Shown here piece after piece: positions 8,728 to 17,394 of a DNA stretch of 64,000 nt. The stretch is from Streptomyces tsukubensis (GTDB lineage Bacteria > Actinomycetota > Actinomycetes > Streptomycetales > Streptomycetaceae), in NCBI RefSeq assembly GCF_009296025.1, contig NZ_CP045178.1:6882001-6946000 (forward strand). Reading direction: 5' to 3'. The notes below the pieces were generated by a model. It worked only from the letters and a program-made list of their open reading frames with translations. It ran no database searches and was not told the origin of the DNA. The stretch's first letter is position 1. Each line of letters starts with the position of its first letter. The position numbers and the translations under genes were made by a program.

Positions 8728-9822
8728 TCACCCGTGCGCCGAGCGCGGCACGAGGACGGTGCGGTCGAACGGGCCCGCGTGCGCGGCGGCGTACTCGATC
8801 GCGGTGTTGATGTCGTCGAGCGGGAAGGTCCTTACCCGTTCCGCGCCGAGATCCAACGCGCCCGATTCGATCAGCCGGATCATGCCGAGGTTGGCGGTCC
8901 GCGGGTACATCCACTGCCCCCGTACCGTCACCGAGTTGCGCATGATCCACGGGTAGGGAAGCGCGAAGTCCGCGCCGCCCAGCATCCCCACACCACCCAT
9001 GAGTACGACGCGGCCGTACTCGCGCACCGTCATGGCCGCCGTACGCGCCACCGAGGCCGGTGCGGCGGGCGGGAGCAGGTCGATCACCATGTCGATCGGG
9101 CCCCCGGCCGCCGTGGACATCGCCGCGCGGTCGACGGCCTCGTCCCCGGTGAGCCCGACAGGTCGCACGCGGGAGCCGAACCGGGTGACGAGGGAGTCGA
9201 GTACGGCCCGGTTCCTGCCGGGCGCGACCACCCGGCCCGCCCCCATGGCGAGCGCCACGGCCACCGCGCAGCTGCCGAGATTCCCGGTTGCTCCGCCGGC
9301 CAGCAACGTCTCGCCGGCTTCGAGCCCGCCCGCCAGCAACCCGCCGTAGGCGATGGCGTGGAAGCCGAGCGAGCACCATCGCGCGGGGTCGTCCGCCGCC
9401 TCGGCGGGCAGCCGGAACACGTTCTCCGTCGGGACCCGCATGAACTCGGCGTACGACCCGTCGTGCAGGTGTTCCGCGAGTCGCGCGCCACCGTCGCCAC
9501 GTGAACTCCAGCCCTGCAACGTGATGTCCGGGGTCAGCGCGTCGTCGCGAGAGCGCACCGTCGGGTCGCACCACACCAGGTCCCCCTGGCGCAGCCGGGT
9601 CGCGTCCGGGCCGACCTGGACGACCCGCCCCACACCGCCGAGACCGGGCACCACGGGAGGTTCGAGCGGGTAGTCGCGCACCCCGCTGAAGACATCACCC
9701 GCGTACGGGGCCACACTGCCGGCGAGCGTCTCGACCAGCACCTCTCCGCCCCCGGCCACGGGGGTTGCCATCTCCCGCACCGTGAGCGGGTCACCGAACC
9801 TCGTCAGAACCGCTGCGCGCAT
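8728..9822 (-). CDS. Zinc-type alcohol dehydrogenase / quinone oxidoreductase family protein
   Basis: 364 residues from the ATG at 9822, with GAGGAG nine bases upstream. GroES-like N-terminal domain (MRAAVLTRFGDPLTV, VPGLGGVGRVVQVG) then a Rossmann domain with a nucleotide-binding GGATGNLGSCAVAVA at about residues 188-202. Structural zinc cysteines are absent, so a quinone-reductase-like NADPH enzyme is likeliest. The frame stays open upstream and could add an in-frame Lys/Glu-rich repeat leader, but the RBS supports the short form. It is divergent from the LysR gene at 9991, its likely regulator. Confidence 0.85.
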   Translation of the reverse strand: MRAAVLTRFGDPLTVREMATPVAGGGEVLVETLAGSVAPYAGDVFSGVRDYPLEPPVVPGLGGVGRVVQVGPDATRLRQGDLVWCDPTVRSRDDALTPDITLQGWSSRGDGGARLAEHLHDGSYAEFMRVPTENVFRLPAEAADDPARWCSLGFHAIAYGGLLAGGLEAGETLLAGGATGNLGSCAVAVALAMGAGRVVAPGRNRAVLDSLVTRFGSRVRPVGLTGDEAVDRAAMSTAAGGPIDMVIDLLPPAAPASVARTAAMTVREYGRVVLMGGVGMLGGADFALPYPWIMRNSVTVRGQWMYPRTANLGMIRLIESGALDLGAERVRTFPLDDINTAIEYAAAHAGPFDRTVLVPRSAHG

Positions 9823-9990
9823 CCGCTGAACTCCTCGCTCTGGATCCTTCAGCTCCGGATCCTTGACCTTGGCTTCGACCTCGGCCTTGACCTCGGCGTC
9901 GGTCTGGGCCTTCATCGTCCGTGTCGAGGCTAGGAGCCGGGAGGGCATGCGGGAAGCGACGATCTCGCATCCGTGGTATGCCTGGGCCGC

Positions 9991-10881
9991 ATGGATATCT
10001 CCAGTGGGAACCTGCGGGTGCTTCGCCAGATCGCCGCGTCGGGGAGTTTCACCGAGGCGGCCACTCAGCTCGGCTACACGCAGTCGGCGATCTCCCGGCA
10101 GGCGGCGGCCCTCGAACGCTCCACCGGCGCCGTCCTGTTCGAGCGCCGCTTCGACGGGGTGCGGCTCACCCCCGCGGGTCTGGCCCTGCTGCGCCACGCC
10201 CATACGATCCTGGACTCCGTCGCGGCGGCGGAGCGCGAACTCACCGGGGCCGCCCCGCGCACCGAACGGGTGCGGCTCGGGGTGTTCATGAGCGCCGGGG
10301 CGGTGATCCTGCCTCCCGCGCTCGCACACCTCGCGGCGGTCGGCCCCCAGGTGGAGGTCACGACCGTCGAGGGCACCACACCCGGCCTTCTCCGCGCCCT
10401 GCGGGCAGGCTCCCTCGACATGGCGCTGCTGACATCCCGCCCTCCGCACCGGCCGTCGGACGGAGAGTCGCCGCGCCTGCACATCGAGACCGTCGAGGAG
10501 ACCGAGCTGCTGGTGGGGGTGGCGAGTACCGGCGTCCTCGCGGGCCGCACCGCGGTGCACGTCGACGAACTGGTCGACGCGGAGTGGATCGCGTCCCCGT
10601 CATCGGCCTCAGAACCCCTGCTCGGCGTCTGGCCAGGCCTGCCGGGGCGGCCCCGTATCGCGCACAGCGCACGCGACTGGCTGACGAAGCTCGGATTGGT
10701 GGCAGGCGGCTTCGGCCTCACCACGGTCCCGTCCCGCATGGCGAAGGTGCTGCCGCCCGGCGTGAACCTGCTGCCCGTCGACGGCGCGCCCCCCGAGGTG
10801 CGCAGGATCCTGATGGCACGGCTGCCGGGCCGGCCGAGCCCGGGGATCTCGGCCGTGGCGCGGGCGGTGGCCCGGAGTTGA
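9991..10881 (+). CDS. LysR family transcriptional regulator
   Basis: 296 residues from the ATG at 9991 (a GTG at 9973 is a possible earlier start). N-terminal LysR helix-turn-helix (LRVLRQIAASGSFTEAATQLGYTQSAISRQAAALE, split here: positions about 8-42) and a C-terminal periplasmic-binding-like effector domain. The 168-base divergent intergenic region with the dehydrogenase gene is the expected target. Confidence 0.88.
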   Translation: MDISSGNLRVLRQIAASGSFTEAATQLGYTQSAISRQAAALERSTGAVLFERRFDGVRLTPAGLALLRHAHTILDSVAAAERELTGAAPRTERVRLGVFMSAGAVILPPALAHLAAVGPQVEVTTVEGTTPGLLRALRAGSLDMALLTSRPPHRPSDGESPRLHIETVEETELLVGVASTGVLAGRTAVHVDELVDAEWIASPSSASEPLLGVWPGLPGRPRIAHSARDWLTKLGLVAGGFGLTTVPSRMAKVLPPGVNLLPVDGAPPEVRRILMARLPGRPSPGISAVARAVARS

Positions 10882-11007
10882 CCCCGGGGCCAGGAGTGCG
10901 CCTCGCGGACGGCGGGACACGAGGCGGGCCCGTGCGGCGCGGGTCATGCGGGGGCGCGGATCAAGCGGATGACACGGGCGAGACCCCTTGTGCCTTGCCT
11001 CCGCGCC

Positions 11008-11223
11008 TCAACTCGGCAGCGCCATGGGCCTGGGGCGCCGGGTGGCCAGATACAGAGCGACCAGCCACCCGATCACCGTCGCACCAAGAATGACGTTGAC
11101 GGCCAGGGCCGCCCAGCGGTGAGGGCTTCCGCGGCGGAAGGCGATGATGCTCGGAAGCAGATACACCAGAAGCCCGACGACGGTGAGGACCACGGCCTCT
11201 ACAGGACCCAACTTGCCGAACAT
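11008..11223 (-). CDS. Superinfection-immunity-like small membrane protein
   Basis: 71 residues; start ATG at 11223 behind GGGAGAAG. Two hydrophobic helices: VEAVVLTVVGLLVYLLPSIIAF and LAVNVILGATVIGWLVALYLA, with the family's LP.IIAF...N..LG.TVIGW.VAL pattern. This is the pattern of the superinfection immunity family (phage T4 Imm-like), widely found in bacteria as a short membrane protein. Host function outside phage is not established. Confidence 0.75.
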   Translation of the reverse strand: MFGKLGPVEAVVLTVVGLLVYLLPSIIAFRRGSPHRWAALAVNVILGATVIGWLVALYLATRRPRPMALPS

Positions 11224-11369
11224 GGCTTCTCCCGTTGGTGTTTGTGCCGGTGAGCGGTGGCTGAATCAGGAACGGTACCAGCGGGGTGACCGGGACGGGG
11301 CCGCACCTTCCACGACGTGCGAGCACCCGCACGCGACAGCGCGCACGTTCCACGTCGGGAGAGACCGCC

Positions 11370-11741
11370 CTACTCCCGGGCTGCCTTCCTCGGCGGTACC
11401 CAGGCCGCTTCGGCCGCCGCCGCGGTGGGTTGAGTGGTGAAGACCTGCTCCAGGCCGACGATGCGGAAGATCCGGCTGACACGGGCGGGAACCGCGGCCA
11501 GGACGACGACAGCCTGGGCCGCCAGCGCGTGATTGCGGGCCGTGATCAGGACACCGATGCCGCTGGAGTCGCAGAAGGAGAGCCGGGCGAGGTCGATGAC
11601 GAGTTGCCCGCCGGGTGCGAGAGGCAGACCGGACAGCACCGCACGTACCTCCGGCGCGGTGTGGTGGTCCAGATCCCCTGTCAGTTCGACGACAGGGCCG
11701 GCGGAGGAGGTGCGGGTGTGGACGGTCAGCGCGTTGGTCAC
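11370..11741 (-). CDS. STAS-domain anti-sigma factor antagonist
   Basis: 123 residues from a GTG at 11741 that overlaps the phosphatase stop (GTGA). A single STAS domain with the phosphorylatable-serine region LARLSFCDSSGIGVLI (about residues 52-67). Such proteins are dephosphorylated by PP2C phosphatases and then sequester an anti-sigma kinase. Last gene of the RsbQ-phosphatase-STAS operon, so it is the likely substrate of the upstream enzyme. Confidence 0.88.
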   Translation of the reverse strand: MTNALTVHTRTSSAGPVVELTGDLDHHTAPEVRAVLSGLPLAPGGQLVIDLARLSFCDSSGIGVLITARNHALAAQAVVVLAAVPARVSRIFRIVGLEQVFTTQPTAAAAEAAWVPPRKAARE

Positions 11742-13009
11742 GTGTGCTCCTCACCGGCGTCGGGGCGGGGAGCGCCGAGGGCCAGGACGGCGGTGTCGTC
11801 GTCCACACCCTCACCGAGCGTATCCAGCAGCTCCCGGATCGCGGAGACGGCGTCGCGTGCGGTGGTGGGGGTCAGCGCCCGTGCGAACTCCAGCAGGGCC
11901 TCGTCGCCGTAGCGGCCCTCGTCGCCGACGTTGTGGGCCTCCGTGAGGCCATCGGTGTACAGGAGCAGAGTGTCGCCGGGATCGAGGCGGATGCTGGTGG
12001 TGGTGATGTGGGCGCCGGGCAGGACGCCGACGAGTTGGCCGCCCGGGGTGGGCAGGTAGCCGACGTGACCGCCCGCACGCATCAGCAGGGCCGGGGGGTG
12101 GCCGCCGCTGGCCAGGGTGATCCGGAAGCGGCCCCGCTCGGTGTCGGGGGTGAGCAGGCCGAAGATGACGGTGCAGAACCGCGGGTCATGGCCGTTGTAC
12201 TCGTGATTCAGGACCGTGTTGAGGTTGGCGAGAACAGCGGCGGGGTCGGGGTCGTAGACGGCGGCGGCGCGCAGGGTGTAGCGGGCCAGGGAGGTGATGG
12301 CCGCGGCGCCCGCGCCCTTGCCGCACACGTCACCGAGGAAGAACCCCCAGCTGCCCGCGGTGAGCGGGAACAGGTCGTAGAAGTCGCCACCCACTTCGTC
12401 GGACGAGGCGATGTGGTAGTGCGCGGCGACTTCGAGGCCGGGCACCTCCGCGGGCGCGGGCGGCAGCAGTGTCTTCTGGAGGGTGGTGTTCAGACGTTGG
12501 AGGCGTTCACGTTCACGGTCCGATTCCTGGCGGGCGCGCAGCAGCTCGGTCTCGTAGGCACGGCGGTCGCGGGCGTCGAAGACGGTGGTGCGGATCAGCA
12601 GCGGCTGGCCGTCCTCGCCGGTGCGGACGGTGGAGGTGACCAGGACGGGACGCCGGTCGCCATCGGCGGTCCTGAGTTCCAGGGCGATGCCGCTGACCTC
12701 TCCCTGCATGCGCAACAGCGGCGCGAAGTGGGTCTCGTGGTACAGGCGGCCACCGACGGTGAGCAGATCGGAGAAGCTCTTGCGGCCCACCAGGTCGGCC
12801 CGCGCGTATCCGAGCCAGTCGAGCAGCGTCGTGTTGATCTTCGCGATCCTGCCGTCCAGCAGCGTGGAGAGGTAGCCGCACGGCGCGTGTTCGTACAGGT
12901 CCTCCGCGCTGTCCTCAAGCAGCGCCGAGAACATGGCGTGCTCGTCGCCCGGCCCGTTGTCCGGGTGCGGGCCCTCGCCGTCGCCGCTCCCGTCGGTCGT
13001 GCACATCAT
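11738..13009 (-). CDS. PAS-PP2C (SpoIIE/RsbU-type) serine phosphatase
   Basis: 423 residues from the ATG at 13009, overlapping the hydrolase stop. N-terminal PAS domain (about residues 30-145: YEHAPCGYLSTLLDGRIAKIN onward), a helical linker rich in Arg/Glu (ARQESDRERERLQRLN), then a PP2C/SpoIIE domain with metal-ligand motifs SDEVGGDFYDLF, GDVCGKGAGAA and LYTDGLTEA, and a late DDDTAVLAL. The order matches B. subtilis RsbP, a PAS phosphatase that works with RsbQ. Inferred to dephosphorylate the STAS protein encoded next. Confidence 0.9.
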   Translation of the reverse strand: MMCTTDGSGDGEGPHPDNGPGDEHAMFSALLEDSAEDLYEHAPCGYLSTLLDGRIAKINTTLLDWLGYARADLVGRKSFSDLLTVGGRLYHETHFAPLLRMQGEVSGIALELRTADGDRRPVLVTSTVRTGEDGQPLLIRTTVFDARDRRAYETELLRARQESDRERERLQRLNTTLQKTLLPPAPAEVPGLEVAAHYHIASSDEVGGDFYDLFPLTAGSWGFFLGDVCGKGAGAAAITSLARYTLRAAAVYDPDPAAVLANLNTVLNHEYNGHDPRFCTVIFGLLTPDTERGRFRITLASGGHPPALLMRAGGHVGYLPTPGGQLVGVLPGAHITTTSIRLDPGDTLLLYTDGLTEAHNVGDEGRYGDEALLEFARALTPTTARDAVSAIRELLDTLGEGVDDDTAVLALGAPRPDAGEEHT

Positions 13010-13815
13010 CGGAGGGCTCCGGCGAAGGACGCGATGGCGGCGGCGGTCTCCTCGGGGGCGGCGAGCTGTGGGCAGTGTCCGGTGGCGTTGAGGGTGATCA
13101 GCCGGCTGCCCTGGATCTGCGACTGTACGTAGGGACCGACCTCGGGAGGGGCGATCGCGTCGCTGGAGCACTGTGCGACCAGGGTCGGTACCCGCACTCC
13201 GGCGAGGTCCGCGCGGTTGTCGGACAGGAAGGTCACCCGGGCGAAGACCCGGGCGATGTCAGGATCGGTGCGGCAGAAGCTGTTCGTCAGCTCGGCCCCC
13301 AGCTCGGGGCGCTCGGGATTGCCCATGATCACCGGGGCCATGGCGCCCGACCACCCCAGATAGTTCGCGTCCAGCGACTCCAGCAGCTCGTTGATGTCCT
13401 CGGCGCTGAACCCGCCCCGGTAGCCGGTGTCCGGGTCGTCGATGAAGCAGGGCGAAGGGGCGAGCAGCACCAGCCCGGCGAACGCCTCCGGGTCCCGCGC
13501 GGCGGCCAGCACACCCATCATCGCGCTCACCGAGTGCCCCACGAACGTCACGGGGCCGAGCGCCAGCTCATGGATGATCTCCGTGACGTCCTCGGCGTAA
13601 CCGTCCATCGTGGAGTAACGCTCGCTGCTCCACGCCGACAGGTCGGAACGCCCTGAGCCCACGTGATCGAAGAGGACCACGGTGAAATCCGGCTCCAGGA
13701 TGGGCACCACCAGCCGCCACAGGTTCTGATCGCACCCGAAGCCGTGCGCCAGCATCACCACCGGACCGTCGGCGCGGCCGGAGACCGTCACATGGTTCCT
13801 GCTGCGTACGTCCAT
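13006..13815 (-). CDS. RsbQ-like alpha/beta hydrolase
   Basis: 269 residues from the ATG at 13815, the same length as B. subtilis RsbQ. Motifs shared with RsbQ: GFGCDQNLWR, FDHVGSGRSDL, DGYAEDV, nucleophile elbow GHSVSAMMG (Ser), CSSDAIAPPEVG (Asp) and ATGHCPQL (His). RsbQ and its relatives (including plant KAI2/D14) bind a small hydrophobic ligand. The stop overlaps the phosphatase start, so production is coupled to it. This strongly suggests an energy-stress-like input to the phosphatase. Confidence 0.9.
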   Translation of the reverse strand: MDVRSRNHVTVSGRADGPVVMLAHGFGCDQNLWRLVVPILEPDFTVVLFDHVGSGRSDLSAWSSERYSTMDGYAEDVTEIIHELALGPVTFVGHSVSAMMGVLAAARDPEAFAGLVLLAPSPCFIDDPDTGYRGGFSAEDINELLESLDANYLGWSGAMAPVIMGNPERPELGAELTNSFCRTDPDIARVFARVTFLSDNRADLAGVRVPTLVAQCSSDAIAPPEVGPYVQSQIQGSRLITLNATGHCPQLAAPEETAAAIASFAGALR

Positions 13816-14229
13816 ACGGCCATCCTCGCAGACCAGTACGTACGCTTCGCCTTGACGTGACCGGGCGCGGCACGGACGGCCGCCGCCGGAGCTGTGCGGG
13901 CCGTGGGCCGTGGGCAGCCGAGGCCGGTCGGCCGGCACACCCTGCCCGCGGGAGCGGCGCGGTACGCCGACCGCCCGCGGGCCGGGCGACGGGCGACCCG
14001 TGAGGCCCCTGTGACCGTCACGGGCCGACCTGCCCGCCGTGCCCGGCCCCCGTGCCTTCCTCGCCGGCCCGCGGCTTTCCGCGTCGGCCCCGTGCCTGCC
14101 GCCCGCCGTGCCGACCGTGGGACGTGCCCGGCCCCGTGCCTGCCCGCCGTGCCCGGCCCTGTGCCTGCCCGCCGTACCGGCCGTGGGCGTGACCGGCCCC
14201 GTAGGACGTGCCCCGCCGTGGCGGGCGGC
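13816..14229. repeat. Intergenic GC-rich imperfect repeats
   Basis: No gene is supported between the RsbQ-like gene and the ferredoxin. From about 13990 the sequence is made of imperfect copies of a roughly 26-base motif built on GTGCCTGCCCGCCGTGCCC, recurring up to about 14215, plus GTGACCGTCAC (palindromic) at 14009-14019. Frames across it are low-complexity and unconvincing. It could hold the promoter of the RsbQ operon near 13816-13900. Confidence 0.6.
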
Positions 14230-14463
14230 TCAGTCCCGGGGGCCGATCTCCTTCCCGTCCGCGTCGTGCACGCTGATGGCCATCGCCGGACAGACGTCGG
14301 CGGCGTCCAGTGCGCGCTCGTCGCCCTCGGGAATCCGCTCGCGCACGGGACGCGCGTGGACGTCGTCGAGTACGAAGAGATCGGGAGCGGTGCCCGCACA
14401 CGCGCCGGACGCGATGCAGAGTTCGGGGTCGATACGCAGGTGCCAGGTCATCGTCCGCGTCAC
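14230..14463 (-). CDS. Ferredoxin, [3Fe-4S]-type, P450 partner
   Basis: 77 residues if the GTG at 14463 is used; it overlaps the P450 stop (GTGA). An ATG at 14451 would shorten it by four residues. Cluster ligands are seen as C-x5-C (CIASGAC) near the N-terminus and a later CP in ADVCPAMAI, which is the three-cysteine layout of actinobacterial 3Fe-4S ferredoxins that feed electrons to P450s. Directly downstream of the P450. Confidence 0.88.
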   Translation of the reverse strand: MTRTMTWHLRIDPELCIASGACAGTAPDLFVLDDVHARPVRERIPEGDERALDAADVCPAMAISVHDADGKEIGPRD

Positions 14464-15650
14464 CACGCCACCGGCATGACACGCGGTCCGCGCACCAGCA
14501 TCTCGGCCTTCCACGTGATGTCACCCGCGAGACGCAGACCGGGGAAGCGGGTGACCAGCGCGCCGAGCGCCTCCTGAAGTTCCAGGCGGGCCAGGGGCGC
14601 GCCCAGGCAGTGGTGTACGCCGTGGCCGAAACCGATGTGCGGGTTGCCCGCCCTTGCGAGGTCGAGAGTGCCCGGGGAGGAGAAGCGGAGCGCGTCACGG
14701 TTGGCGGCGCCGACCGCGACGAGGACCGGCTCGCCGGCCGCGACCAGGGTGCCGCCCACTTCGATGTCCTCGATGGCGTAACGCGGCTGACCCGCTCCGC
14801 TGCCCAGCGGGACGAAACGCAGCAGCTCCTCGACCGCGCTGTTGACCAGGCCGGGGTCTTCACGCAGCCGTGCGAGTTCCTCCGGGTGGTCGAGGAGGGT
14901 GAGGACGAAGTTGGGAATCTGTGAGGCGGTGGTCTCGTGCCCGGCGACGAGGATGCCGACGCACAGGTCGACCAGTTCCAGCTCGGAGAGCCTGTCGCCG
15001 TTGTCGCGGGCCTCCACGAGCGCGGTCATGAGGTCGTCGCGAGGGTGTTCGCGGTGGTCGGCGACCAACGTGCTCATGTAGGCGCGCAGTTCCTCCCGGT
15101 TGACGGCGAACTCCTCCGCCGTCAGGGAACTCGTCGACAGCGCCGCGTCGCTCCACGCGCGGAACTTCGGACGGTCCTCGACGGGTACGCCCAGGAGTTG
15201 GCAGATCACCGCCACAGGGATGGGCAGGGCGTAGTGGTCGACCAGGTCGACGGGCGGCCCCGCGGCCTCCATCTCGTCCAGCAGCCCCGCTGTCAGCTCC
15301 TTCACCTGTGGCCGGAGCTTTTCGACCTGGCGGACGGTGAACGCCCGCGCGACCAGCGTGCGCAGCCGGGTGTGGTCGGGCGGGTCCATGCTCAGGATGC
15401 CGCTGTCGCGCCGCCCCGCGGAGGCACGGGGCTCGTCGTGCTGGAGACCCATCGCCCTGCTGAACCGCGCGTCGCCCAGGACCAGCCTGGCGTCGGCATA
15501 GCGGGTCGCGAGCCAGGCGGGTTCGCCGTAGGCCATCCGGACCCGCAGCAGCCCTGGAGTGTCACGGGCTCGCTCGTACGCCTCGGACAGGTTCAGGTTG
15601 TCGGTGGAGTTGAAGGGATAGGCCAGGGGTGTGCTCTCGACGGTCGTCAC
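14460..15650 (-). CDS. Cytochrome P450
   Basis: 396 residues from a GTG at 15650 with GGGAGG eight bases upstream. Landmarks: I-helix oxygen-binding AGHETTAS (about 236-243), K-helix EELLR (about 284-288), and the heme-thiolate loop FGHGVHHCLG (341-350, Cys348). A class I bacterial P450 that hydroxylates a small molecule; the substrate cannot be read. It overlaps the ferredoxin and is divergent from a TetR gene across an 18-bp palindrome, so drug- or metabolite-inducible expression is plausible. Confidence 0.93.
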   Translation of the reverse strand: MTTVESTPLAYPFNSTDNLNLSEAYERARDTPGLLRVRMAYGEPAWLATRYADARLVLGDARFSRAMGLQHDEPRASAGRRDSGILSMDPPDHTRLRTLVARAFTVRQVEKLRPQVKELTAGLLDEMEAAGPPVDLVDHYALPIPVAVICQLLGVPVEDRPKFRAWSDAALSTSSLTAEEFAVNREELRAYMSTLVADHREHPRDDLMTALVEARDNGDRLSELELVDLCVGILVAGHETTASQIPNFVLTLLDHPEELARLREDPGLVNSAVEELLRFVPLGSGAGQPRYAIEDIEVGGTLVAAGEPVLVAVGAANRDALRFSSPGTLDLARAGNPHIGFGHGVHHCLGAPLARLELQEALGALVTRFPGLRLAGDITWKAEMLVRGPRVMPVAW

Positions 15651-15664
15651 GGTGTCCTCCCTTG

Positions 15665-15682
15665 TGTAAGCAGCTGCTTACA
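15665..15682. promoter_or_regulatory. TetR-type operator, perfect 18-bp palindrome
   Basis: TGTAAGCAGCTGCTTACA is fully self-complementary and begins 15 bases upstream of the P450 start, inside the divergent region shared with the TetR gene at 15845. The length and position fit a TetR-family operator that would block P450-ferredoxin transcription. Confidence 0.75.
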
Positions 15683-15844
15683 AACGGTATGAGCCCTTCC
15701 GTCGACGGTCAACGATGGGAAATGGCCGTTATCCTGACGGCCCCTCGGCACGGAACGGGCACAGATCACCTCGGGACGAGCGCGGACCACGTCGGAACGC
15801 GGCCAGGACGACACGGACCAAGGGGAAGGCCGGGAGGAGCACGA

Positions 15845-16582
15845 GTGGATACGAGTGGGGGCGCGGCGGAGGGCGGCGGGCCGCCGGACGGGGGCGCGAA
15901 GGGCGGCCCCGGCGGGCGTGCGCGTGACGCGAGCGCGACCAGGGCGCGCCTGCTGGACGCGGCGGCCACACTCTTCGCCGAACGTGGCTACGAGCGGGCC
16001 ACGGTCCGGGACATCGCAGCCCGCGCCGGTGCCAACCAGGCCTTGATATTCCGCTACTTCGGCTCCAAGCGGGCGCTGCTCACCGAGGTCATGGCGCGCG
16101 ATGGCCAGAAACAACTGCGGGGCACACAGCCGGAGCACGTCTTCGAGACGGCGCTACGGGGAATTCTCTCCGACGGTGGCGGTGGCGGCGTCGGAGGCGG
16201 CGGAGGCGGAGGAGAGCGAGGACCCGGCCCCGGACGGTCCCTTGAGGTCTATCTCCGTTCGATCGGCAGCGCCGACTCCGCCCCCGAGACGGTACGGGCC
16301 CTCGGCGACGAGTACGTCACCGCCCTTGCCGCTCTCTCCACCTCGGACGACGGAGTACTCCGCGCCGAACTCGCCATGGCCTGGCTGCTGGGGATCGGCC
16401 TGATGCGGGTCGTCATCAAGAAGGAGCCGCTGGTGAACGCGGACCCCGAGGAGGTGTGCGGGTTGGTGCTCCGGGTGCTGGAGCGGCTCTTCGACGAGCC
16501 GCAGGCGGCGGCGGAGGGGGCGGCGGCGGAACGCACACGGCAAGGACGGGCGCCGCGGCCCCGGGTCACTTCCGACGAATGA
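15845..16582 (+). CDS. TetR family transcriptional regulator with polyglycine insert
   Basis: 245 residues from the GTG at 15845, behind GGGAGGAG; the longer upstream frame lacks a better start. After a Gly/Ala-rich N-tail, the TetR_N domain spans about residues 36-85 (ATVRDIAARAGANQALIFRYFGSK). A low-complexity glycine run (GGGGGVGGGGGGG, bases about 16177-16215) interrupts the ligand domain. A LIGMRVVIKKEPL-like C-terminal segment is present. Probably controls the divergent P450-ferredoxin pair through the palindrome at 15665. Confidence 0.85.
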   Translation: MDTSGGAAEGGGPPDGGAKGGPGGRARDASATRARLLDAAATLFAERGYERATVRDIAARAGANQALIFRYFGSKRALLTEVMARDGQKQLRGTQPEHVFETALRGILSDGGGGGVGGGGGGGERGPGPGRSLEVYLRSIGSADSAPETVRALGDEYVTALAALSTSDDGVLRAELAMAWLLGIGLMRVVIKKEPLVNADPEEVCGLVLRVLERLFDEPQAAAEGAAAERTRQGRAPRPRVTSDE

Positions 16583-16707
16583 CCCGACGGATGCCCCGGT
16601 GAGTGACCCGACGCGTGGCCGGACGAGTGGCCAGGTGAGCGCGGCCCACGCCGGAGCGCCGCCACCCGCACACGGCTCGCCCGCGTGTACGACCACGATG
16701 GTGCGAT

Positions 16708-16725
16708 GTCACCTTTTATGGTGAC
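16708..16725. promoter_or_regulatory. Inverted repeat before DUF998 gene
   Basis: GTCACC (16708-16713) and GGTGAC (16720-16725) pair around TTTTAT, ending three bases before the start at 16729. Position suggests an operator or translational control hairpin. Confidence 0.4.
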
Positions 16726-16728
16726 TCC

Positions 16729-17394
16729 ATGCGACTCGTTCCCTGGTGGGCCTTGGTCTCGTCGGGGTGTGCGCCAGTCCTCCTGATCGGCGGCTCGGCT
16801 CTCGCGGAGCGATGGCAGGGCCCCGGATACGACCCCGTCACGAAGACGATCAGCGTCCTGGCGGCCTACGGCGCCCCCGGCTACTGGCTCATGACAGGCG
16901 TCCTGGTCGGTATCGGCGCCTCGTACGTGGTCACCGCGGTGGGGCTCCGTGCGGCGGCGCTCGCGGGGCGGGTGGCGCTCGCCTGCGCAGGGCTGGATGC
17001 CATGGTGCTGACCCTGGCCCCCGCCCCGCTGAGCGGAGGCTCCTTCGGGCACGGATCCGTGGCCACGGTCGGGTTCGCCCTCCTCGCGGTGTGGCCCGTG
17101 CTGGCCGCGGACAGGGAAGGGCCCGCGCCCTGGGGGCTGCGGCCCGGTGTCACGGCGACAGCGAGCGCGGTGATGTTCGCCTGCGCCGCTTGGCTCCTGG
17201 TCGCGGTGTTGACCCAGGGGGTCATCGGTGTGGCCGAGCGCGTGCTGACCTTCCTTCAGGCGCTGTGGCCCCTGCTGGTCGTCGTCTCGTGCCTGGGACG
17301 AGCGGGGCGTGACCGTCCACTGCCGTGGTTCAGCCGTCGCCGTCCGCCCCCCGCCCCGGTGGTCGGTCGTGGGAGGCGCGGGGGTCAGCCGTGA
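16729..17394 (+). CDS. DUF998 family membrane protein
   Basis: 221 residues with six hydrophobic segments beginning at about residue 5, and the family-typical GPGYDPVTKTISVLAAYGAPGYWLM region (split across residues about 30-54) and LAPAPLSGGSFGHG. DUF998 proteins are integral membrane proteins of unknown function. The last 65 bases overlap, on the opposite strand, the end of the TetR gene at 17330-18001; the Pro/Arg-rich tail is the overlapped part. Confidence 0.8.
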   Translation: MRLVPWWALVSSGCAPVLLIGGSALAERWQGPGYDPVTKTISVLAAYGAPGYWLMTGVLVGIGASYVVTAVGLRAAALAGRVALACAGLDAMVLTLAPAPLSGGSFGHGSVATVGFALLAVWPVLAADREGPAPWGLRPGVTATASAVMFACAAWLLVAVLTQGVIGVAERVLTFLQALWPLLVVVSCLGRAGRDRPLPWFSRRRPPPAPVVGRGRRGGQP

